Shown here piece by piece: positions 58,181-64,000 of a stretch of DNA of 64,000 bases. The notes under the pieces are model-generated. The model ran no database searches, was not told where the DNA came from, and was given only the letters and a program-made list of their open reading frames with translations. Source of the DNA: Erpobdella octoculata (lineage: Eukaryota; Annelida; Clitellata; Hirudinida; Erpobdellidae). Position 1 is the first letter of the stretch. Each line of letters begins with the position of its first letter. The stretch covers positions 40,381,634 through 40,445,633 of the forward strand of contig OZ022238.1 of NCBI GenBank assembly GCA_963978895.1, given 5' to 3'. Position numbers and translations under genes: made by a program.

Positions 58181-58309
58181 TACACACACATACATACTTT
58201 GAATGAGCATTTAGTGCCGAAATATTGTAAAAAACACATACATACATACATACATAAACACAGACACACATATATGCACATACACATACATACATACACA
58301 CATACATAT

Positions 58310-58443
58310 ATATATATTGCTCCCGCTCACTCACCCGCTCCGCTCATTTTGTGACGGATTTCAAAATTTTTTTTTCTATATTTGATTCCTCTTGTGTGAA
58401 AATTTCATTACGATCGGATGAATGGTGTAGCAATGCATAAAGG
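58310..58443 (-). mobile_element. Microsatellite-bearing element, copy 10 (partial)
   Basis: Minus-strand fragment with tgctcccgctcactcaccc, tttgtgacggatttcaaa and gatcggatgaatggtgtagc. The ccttgactctcaaggttg block is deleted to a short remnant. A CA tract and TA array follow. Confidence 0.8.
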
Positions 58444-58559
<116 letters not shown>

Positions 58560-58609
58560 ATATAAATATATATATATCTTTATATCAATGTTTAAACATT
58601 TCAGTTTTT

Positions 58610-59406
58610 CCTATGTTCGAATATGCGATATTAAAGATTGTATTGATAAACATTGACAAAACCATTTATAAATTTCTGCGGGTTGAAAAGTAGAATGGAA
58701 TATTTTGAGCGCCATGAGTTTAAATCACTTAAATCACTTAAACAATCCTGTCTAGAGTTTTGTGTTGATTTCTTCCCCAATATCTTGTTACATGATTTAG
58801 GCAGTTGCAAATTTATCCAAAAATAGCTGCAAATTAAGAAAAGAAATATCTTTCTCAAAAGGTGTATTTGATGATATTATTTTAAAAAGTATTGAAAAAA
58901 TTCAATACATTCCTTTTTCATATATGTATCCTTGCTTGTTAAATCCTGAACAAATTAATTATTCGTTTTTTGCCTTGAAAATTTTTCAAAGTGATTTTGA
59001 GTTGGCAAAAAGTGCTATTGGGCGCCTTTTTGGTTTGTTCATGCCTAAATATTTTCATTTTTTCAATTATTCTCACTTTAATCTTACACATCACCTTAAC
59101 GAAGACTTTTTCTATAATCTTCGAGTTCTCGAATTGAAAATAAACTGCAGTGAACAGTGTAGTGATATTTGCTGTAATTATACTAAATCAGACTGCCATG
59201 CTAAAGCTCAAGAAATACTATGTCGTAATTTGGTGGAATTGTTTCTTTCTTGCACTTGCACTCTTAAATTGTCTTATCATAGAGGCATTTTAAATGTTTT
59301 GAATATTGTTTTTGAGCCAACGCGACTCCAATGCTTTTCATATGACAACTGCATCACCACGCGTTCATTAATTAAAACGGTATCGAAATGTACAAATTTA
59401 AAACAA
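58610..59406 (+). pseudogene. LRR-like pseudogene, first half
   Basis: Pieces in order: [20 protein letters not shown]; after a frame change HEFKSLKSLKQSCLEFCVDF with FPNILLHDLG; after another, FSKGVFDDIILKSIEKIQYI. From 58,924 an open stretch follows: PCLLNPEQINYSFFALKIFQ, FYNLRVLELKINCSEQCSDI and LIKTVSKCTNLKQ at 59,406. L-x-x-L-x-L/I spacing and the L-K-x-L-x-x-x-C-L start recall F-box/LRR-type proteins, but I do not recognise the family. The last codon CAA is followed directly by element X. The missing continuation is on the opposite strand at 60,270-59,878. Confidence 0.6.
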
Positions 59407-59802
59407 GTAAATTAAAAACGAATTTTTAAAACCAATGCTCTTATATGTAATTAAAACACAAATTTTGCAATCAATTTTTTCTTATATTACTCTTTTATTT
59501 TATGTTAAAGTCGAAATATCTTAATTATATCGAAATATCGAAATTAATTAAAATTATCTAAATTAATTGACTTATTGTAAAACTAATAATTGAATATTGC
59601 ATTGTCTTCTATTTTAAGCATGTATGCAAAATTTGAAAAAATCTATCATCAGGAAGTGACTCAAAAATTGATTGCAAGATTTGAAACAGACAGAGAAACA
59701 AACAGACAGACAGAGAAACAGAGACGACGAGTTAATAAAAGCATAGGTAATAATAATAAAAATATCATCAAAAAGCATCGAATTTAAATATCTCAACTAT
59801 TA
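59407..59802 (-). mobile_element. Element X, copy 2, plus flank (left arm of 396-bp inverted repeat)
   Basis: Element X in inverse orientation: gtaaattaaaaacgaatttt, aaaccaatgctcttatatg, catgtatgcaaaatttgaaa, gacgagttaataaaagcat and aggta at about 59,750. A 52-bp flank, aataataaaaatatcatcaa to tatctcaactatt, follows. The whole 396 bp is the inverse of 60,713-61,108. Its left edge is exactly at the end of the LRR-like first half. Confidence 0.85.
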
Positions 59803-59877
59803 GGTTTGCAATCCTTTACACAACAGTTGGACACAGTCGTGAATAATAGTTTGAGTGAGTGTGATATTTTCTTTTTT

Positions 59878-60270
59878 TTAAAACAGTTTCAATTTGTGTA
59901 GACACATGTTAAACGACCTATCAGACCAAAGAGAAAAAACCAATTTGTTTAAAATTTCTTCGCAATTCATGTAACTGCCTAAAATTTTTGTTTTTAAATT
60001 ATTCTTATTTGTTATAGGAGAGTATGTGCCAAGGCCCAAGTAATCAAAAGTTTTTGTTTGAAGCCACGGAAGTTCGCTATCAAATGTGCATAAAAAGTTT
60101 TCAAGTTCAAGGTATTTCACTTCAGTCAGCTGACCAATTAAATTTGTTAAAGTTTTTTTAACTATTTCTTGAAAACCGAGATGTAGCCAGTTCAGATTTT
60201 TTAATTTAGAAATCGCATTATAAAAAATTTCTCTTTCGAATATGTTAAATGTTTTACAAGCTATTGCCAA
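59878..60270 (-). pseudogene. LRR-like pseudogene, second half, inverted
   Basis: The minus strand from 60,270 reads LAIACKTFNIFEREIFYNAI, SKLKNLNWLHLGFQEIVKKT, LTNLIGQLTEVKYLELENFL and on to MCLHKLKLF and stop. Joined in frame to the first half it gives ...SKCTNLKQ-LAIACKTF..., a natural leucine-rich repeat (N-L-K-Q-L-x-I-x-C). The halves therefore belong together but now point in opposite directions. Its 60,270 edge abuts TTTTTACCAATGC, the left end of element X. The open length of 131 codons with no stop suggests the break is not ancient. Confidence 0.65.
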
Positions 60271-60514
60271 TTTTTACCAATGCTTTTATTAACTCGTCGG
60301 CTCTGTTTCTCTGTCTGTTTCTCTGTCTGTTTCTCTGTCTGTTTCTCTGTCTGTTTCTCTGTCTGTTTCTCTGTCTGTTTCAAATCTTGCAATCAATTTT
60401 TGAGTCACTTCCTGATGATAGATTTTTTTCAAATTTTGCATACATGCTCAAGATAGAAGACAATGCAATATTCAATTATTAGTTTTACAATAAGTCAATT
60501 AATTTAGTTAATTT
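60271..60514 (+). mobile_element. Element X, copy 3 (truncated)
   Basis: Starts tttttaccaatgcttttatt exactly at the edge of the inverted LRR half, then gacgatag-type sequence (cctgatgatagattttt), catacatgctcaagatagaa and aatttagttaatttt. It lacks the element's right part, being followed by a 12-bp minisatellite. It contains its own 12-bp expansion (ctgtctgtttct) at 60,308-60,380. Confidence 0.88.
60308..60380. repeat. 12-bp minisatellite (ctgtctgtttct)n in element X
   Basis: About six units. The other element X copies have one to two units here (gtttctctgtctgtttc), so this is a local expansion. Confidence 0.93.
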
Positions 60515-60518
60515 TCTT

Positions 60519-60631
60519 GAGGATTTTATCGAGGGGTTTCTTGAGGGTTTTCTTGAGGGTTTTCTTGAGGGTTTTCTTGAGGGTTTTCTTGAGGGTTTTC
60601 TTGAGGGTTTTCTTGAGGGTTTTCTTGACCA
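60519..60631. repeat. 12-bp minisatellite (ttgagggttttc)n
   Basis: About nine units of ttgagggttttc, the first two diverged (ttgaggattttatcgagggg). It replaces the right half of element X copy 3. A unique stretch (ccacactggcagactatttt and on) follows to 60,712. Confidence 0.95.
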
Positions 60632-60712
60632 CACTGGCAGACTATTTTACCAAGTTAACACGAACCACACTCACTGACCGCGATTCTCAAGCGTGTACGA
60701 AATTTTCATGAA

Positions 60713-61108
60713 AATAGTTGAGATATTTAAATTCGATGCTTTTTGATGATATTTTTATTATTATTACCAATGCTTTTATTAACTCGTCGTTTCTGTTTCT
60801 CTGTCTGTCTGTTTGTTTCTCTGTCTGTTTCAAATCTTGCAATCAATTTTTGAGTCACTTCCTGATGATAGATTTTTTTCAAATTTTGCATACATGCTCA
60901 AAATAGAAGACAATGCAATATTCAATTATTAGTTTTACAATAAGTCTATTAATTTAGTTAATTTTAATTAATTTCGATATTTCGATATAATTAAGATATT
61001 TCGACTTTAATATAAAATAAAAGAGTAATATAAGAAAAAATTGATTGCAAAATTTGTGTTTTAATTACATATAAGAGCATTGGTTTTAAAAATTCGTTTT
61101 TAATTTAC
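60713..61108 (+). mobile_element. Element X, copy 4, plus flank (right arm of inverted repeat)
   Basis: The flank aatagttgagatatttaaat to tatttttattattatta (60,713-60,764), then element X from ccaatgcttttattaactc at about 60,767 to cgtttttaatttac at 61,108. It is the inverse of 59,407-59,802. This copy is complete at both element ends. Confidence 0.88.
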
Positions 61109-61660
61109 TTGTTAAAACTTTGGTTTCCATGACTTCAAATGTGGGGTCAAAATAAGGGTTATTTGATTTTAAAATAACTGCTACTTAACAACTGCAAGCA
61201 TTACAGATGTAAAACTTAGTATTTTGAGGTTTTGTGCCGGTTAAAAGTAGCTGAGTCCAGTTTATCACCGGTCGGGCCAAGCCGTTATTTTAGGGTCTTT
61301 TTACGGGCCAGGCTAAACCTTAAATCAAGGTGGTACGGGCCGAGGTTTTTCACTAAGCATATAGACATTTTAGTGATTTTAGGGTCTTCAGACGGGCCGA
61401 GCCAAACCTGAAATCAAGGTGGGACGGGCCGAAGTTTTTCATCAAGTATATAGAATTTCTAGGCCTGTAAAAACGGGCCGGGCCCAAATTAGACGGGCGT
61501 TCCGGGCCAGGAATTTTGGTTTTGAAACGGGCTGGGCCAAGTTGTCGACGGGCCGAGCCGACACCTACGTATGGATGCACGGTTCAAACTCTCTAATTTC
61601 ATGCGAGCGAAACCGCTACGGGCACTGCTAGTATATATATATATTTATATATATATATTA
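61109..61660. repeat. Tandem about 90-bp GC-rich repeat (gggccgagcc...)
   Basis: Two to three imperfect units at about 61,290-61,560: a gggtctttttacgggcca start, then ccttaaatcaaggtgg and acgggccgaggtttttcac, followed by gggtcttcagacgggccgag and the same order. The G+C-rich words cgggcc recur at least eight times. No coding sense; it may be an eroded transposon terminus or satellite. Confidence 0.6.
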
Positions 61661-61726
61661 ATATAATAGTAGACCACGTCACTGTTTAATGATTCTGTAA
61701 CGCTTATATATATATATATATATATT

Positions 61727-62025
61727 AGTCTAATGTTAAGTAGCTCCGAAAGACTGAGACTTCTAGCCATCCTTTTTTGGGGATGGTTGGTGGCTCAGTT
61801 GGTAAGAGCGCTTGCATTTAGGCGAGGCGGTGTTGCCGTAGACACGTGGGTTCGATTCCTAGTAGAGTCTTATAAATATTCGCGTTACTTGTGGTGACAG
61901 TTAAGTCATCCTATTTGTAGGCTCTTGAAACATTTCAACGCAATGTTTCACTTCATAAATTATCTATCTGGCAGCAGACTAAGCTGTCGAGCCGAAGTAA
62001 GGAGTTCTGAACCTATCATAGTCGT
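61727..62025 (+). mobile_element. tRNA-derived SINE-like unit 1 of 3
   Basis: A 299-bp unit starting agtctaatgttaagtagctc. Its tRNA-like head has an A box, TGGCTCAGTTGG (61,791-61,802), and a B box, GGTTCGATTCC (61,849-61,859), suitable for RNA polymerase III. The rest (cttacttgtgg-type, gctcttgaaacatttcaacg, ctatctggcagcagactaag) is non-tRNA body. It is preceded by TA repeats. There is no poly(A) tail; the next unit follows without spacer. Confidence 0.8.
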
Positions 62026-62324
62026 AGTCTAATGTTAAGTAGCTCCGAAAGACTGAGACTTCTAGCCATCCTTTTTTGGGGATGGTCGGTGGCTCAGTTG
62101 GTAAGAGCGCTTGCATTTAGGCGAGGCGGTGTTGCCGTAGACACGTGGGTTCGATTCCTAGTAGAGTCTTATAAATATTCGCGTTACTTGTGGTGACAGT
62201 TAAGTCATCCTATTTGTAGGCTCTTGAAACATTTCAACGCAATGTTTCACTTCATAAATTATCTATCTGGCAGCAGACTAAGCTGTCGAGCCGAAGTAAG
62301 GAGTTCTGAACCTATCATAGTCGT
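62026..62324 (+). mobile_element. tRNA-derived SINE-like unit 2 of 3
   Basis: The same 299-bp length as unit 1 and almost identical to it (gatggtcggt for gatggttggt is the one difference noted in the head). A and B boxes are intact. It joins directly to unit 3 at ...catagtcgt|agtctaatg. Confidence 0.85.
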
Positions 62325-62466
62325 AGTCTAATGTTAAGTAGCTCCGAAAGACTGAGACTTCTAGCCATCCTTTTTTGGGGATGGTCGGTGGCTCAGTTGG
62401 TAAGAGCGCTTGCATTTAGGCGAGGCGGTGTTGCCGTAGACACGTGGGTTCGATTCCTAGTAGAGT

Positions 62467-62470
<4 letters not shown>
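62325..62470 (+). mobile_element. tRNA-derived SINE-like unit 3 of 3, truncated
   Basis: Head only: agtctaatgttaagtagctc to ggttcgattcctagtagagt, then a TA/TATG simple repeat replaces the body. The open frame over it that reads [15 protein letters not shown] is a translation of the tRNA-like head, not a protein gene. Confidence 0.85.
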
Positions 62471-62507
<37 letters not shown>

Positions 62508-62597
62508 ATGTATGTATATATATATATGTATGTATCTATATATATATATAAATATGTATATTTATATATGTATATATGTATATATATATATATATAT

Positions 62598-62628
<31 letters not shown>

Positions 62629-62629
62629 G

Positions 62630-62700
<71 letters not shown>

Positions 62701-62701
62701 G
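62470..62701. repeat. (TA)n/(TATG) complex microsatellite
   Basis: A mixed array of TA, TATG and TGTA words between SINE unit 3 and the Penelope-like nuclease fragment. Y-I-type open frames here are artefacts. Confidence 0.93.
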
Positions 62702-63193
62702 TACCATTTCAAATGTTCTATTCCACATTGTAAGGTGGATACATACATTGGTCACACTACCACTACGTTGTCAAGGAGACTCACGATGCATCTCCAGTTT
62801 GGGAGTATTCTTAATCATTATGAATGTATTCATTTGAAAAAGCTAACACGAAAAGAACTTGAAGAAGGTGTTTCGATTTTAACAAGAGAATCCGACTCTT
62901 TCCGGCTGAAAATTAAAGAGGCTCTCTATATCTTATTAATGAGACCCGCAATTAATAAACAATTTGATAAATTTCCACAGATTCTCCACTTATTCGGTGT
63001 CAAAGAAAGCAATATGCATCGGTTACCCTGTATTCCTTCTAACGACGAGGATAACATAAATGATGATACTTCTGACTCGTCCTCTGACACAAATACTTTG
63101 GCTGTTGAGGCTGCTCCTGACGAATCTCATTGTAATGTATCTGAGGAAATTCTTGTCTCTTCTAATATAACACAGCGAAAACGCAAAAATTGA
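62702..63193 (+). pseudogene. Penelope-like GIY-YIG endonuclease C-terminal region
   Basis: The frame reads [20 protein letters not shown] with [16 protein letters not shown], then RKELEEGVSILTRESDSFRL and KIKEALYILLMRPAINKQFD, and ends in an acidic Ser/Asp tail (DTSDSSSDTN...) and TGA at 63,193. The C...C-x-x-x-Y-I-G-x-T-x-x-x-L-x-x-R motif followed by E-A-L-x-I...P-x-I-N is the GIY-YIG nuclease domain that forms the C-terminus of Penelope-like elements. The RT part is missing; a simple repeat precedes it. It is followed about 130 bp downstream by the hammerhead-like motif, as expected at a Penelope-like element 3' boundary. Confidence 0.82.
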
Positions 63194-63326
63194 TTTCCAA
63201 TAGTATAAATTTTATATTCTTTTGATTTGATAGGTAGAGTGTTTTTTCGTTTTTTCTTTTGTTAGTGTGCTAATTCTTTGACAATTTCGGTTCTTTCTGT
63301 TTGTTTACTTTTCTCGTTTTACTTTT

Positions 63327-63368
63327 GACCCTGAGGATGGCTGACATAGCTGAAACGGTCCGTCGGTC
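63327..63368 (+). ncRNA. Hammerhead-ribozyme-like motif of a Penelope-like element
   Basis: In order: GACC (helix I 5' strand), CTGAGGA (fits the CUGANGA core), stem-loop GGCT-gacat-AGCT (one G-T pair, helix II), GAAA, a short helix III C-G...C-G, GTC as the cleavage triplet, and GGTC (helix I 3' strand pairing with GACC). It lies between a GIY-YIG C-terminus (ending 63,193) and an N-terminal coding remnant. It has the same placement relative to coding sequence as the motif at 39,925. Confidence 0.65.
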
Positions 63369-63537
63369 TGACAATAAAAGTTTAATGGAAAAGTTTTTGG
63401 CTAATTGTAGTCTCGAACAGAGAGTTTTGTGCCGAAAGGTCGAGAATTTGGCTCGAAAAGTTGTTTCTGCCAAATGGCGAGTTGTGTTTCTTAGAGCGTG
63501 TCTCAAAGATAAATTGATTCCACAGTTTATTCGCAAT

Positions 63538-63540
<3 letters not shown>
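63337..63540 (+). pseudogene. Penelope-like ORF, N-terminal remnant (second element)
   Basis: Reads [40 protein letters not shown] and [20 protein letters not shown], then runs into TA/TATG repeats. It parallels the remnant at 40,027-40,199 (K-E-F-V-N-S-L-S-S-Q-Q-R...L-A-K-K-L-T-N-T-K-W). The start codon lies inside the hammerhead-like motif, so the true start may be further in. Confidence 0.5.
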
Positions 63541-63797
<257 letters not shown>

Positions 63798-63857
63798 ATT
63801 AGTTTTGTTTTTCTTATTATTTAAGTTCAGCTTTTAAAGTATATTTTTTTAAACAAA

Positions 63858-63998
63858 ATGTCTCTTAATATGAATGACGACGACGATCCTGTGTCGAGAA
63901 AACGGCGTCTTGCTAAAGAAAGGCAACAGAGATATCGCGCAAGACAAACTCCACAATCAAAAGCAAAAATTCGAGTTTCAGATGCAGAAGCTCATTAA
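63858..63998 (+). pseudogene. Helitron N-terminal fragment, second copy
   Basis: Reads MSLNMNDDDDPVSRKRRLAK, then ERQQRYRARQTPQSKAKIRV and SDAEAH, then TAA. It matches the split copy at 55,117 but has no LINE insertion. The stop arises from a C-to-T change where the other copy has CAA. The upstream leader (ttagttttgtttttcttatt, aaagtatatttttttaaaca) also matches. The element runs off the window end. Confidence 0.85.
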
Positions 63999-64000
63999 CA

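Noticed and set aside
61781..61865. A functional tRNA gene in each SINE unit
   Set aside because: A and B boxes are present but are farther apart than usual and no complete cloverleaf with a paired acceptor stem could be drawn; it is tRNA-derived only.
62331..62837. 168-codon frame containing [15 protein letters not shown]
   Set aside because: It is the translation of a tRNA-like SINE head plus a TA array.

Overview
This is an AT-rich, repeat-laden window from an animal nuclear genome. The protein-coding genes are split by GT-AG introns, one tRNA is of the eukaryotic type, TTAGGG-type telomere-like repeats are present, and the mobile elements are typical of invertebrates: P element, hAT, Harbinger, Helitron, Penelope-like, CR1/L2- and jockey-like LINEs, SINEs and an LTR element. 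The gene set (SSUH2, CPT2, TMEM115, a DUF1399/GRDP-like protein, a collagen-C1q protein and an F-type-lectin-like gene) fits a marine invertebrate such as a tunicate, cnidarian, mollusc or annelid. I cannot name the species from sequence alone.

Bases 1-25,000 are gene-rich. In order: the 3' exons of an SSUH2 homologue (+), a tRNA-Gly(GCC) (-), a complete 14-exon mitochondrial carnitine palmitoyltransferase 2 gene (+), TMEM115 in three exons (-, convergent with CPT2), an unrecognised three-exon secreted Cys-containing protein (+), a five-exon DUF1399/GRDP-like gene (+), and a three-exon short-collagen C1q protein (-) separated from the previous gene by a 29-bp minisatellite. Mobile elements sit in introns and gaps here: a hAT-type non-autonomous element with a perfect 8-bp target duplication, a Harbinger relic, a SINE in CPT2 intron 4, and a hAT transposase relic truncated by a LINE.

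Bases 25,000-64,000 are mostly mobile and simple-sequence DNA. They hold a long CR1/L2-like LINE with an internal coding minisatellite and a 300-bp (ATT)n tail, and a large palindromic complex with interstitial TTAGGG blocks. An F-type-lectin-like gene has a 7.4-kb intron packed with nested retroelements. A P-element-like THAP transposase gene is uninterrupted, and a decayed relative lies nearby on the other strand. Many copies of a microsatellite-bearing, GC-hairpin-ended element are scattered through this half. There are also Penelope-like fragments with two hammerhead-ribozyme-like motifs, a Helitron N-terminus split by a LINE with target duplication, a trimer of a tRNA-like SINE, and an LRR-like pseudogene whose two halves now lie in opposite orientation around copies of an unclassified mobile element.

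The best candidates for something new are: (i) the LRR-like coding sequence cut and inverted at 58.6-61.1 kb, where the same unclassified element lies in a LINE at 43.2 kb with identical ends; (ii) the two hammerhead-like motifs, each followed by a related coding start; (iii) the telomere-repeat palindrome at 34.2-36.2 kb; (iv) the tandem SINE trimer. All intron-exon models are read by eye from splice consensus, frame and recalled family similarity; no alignment or database search was run.
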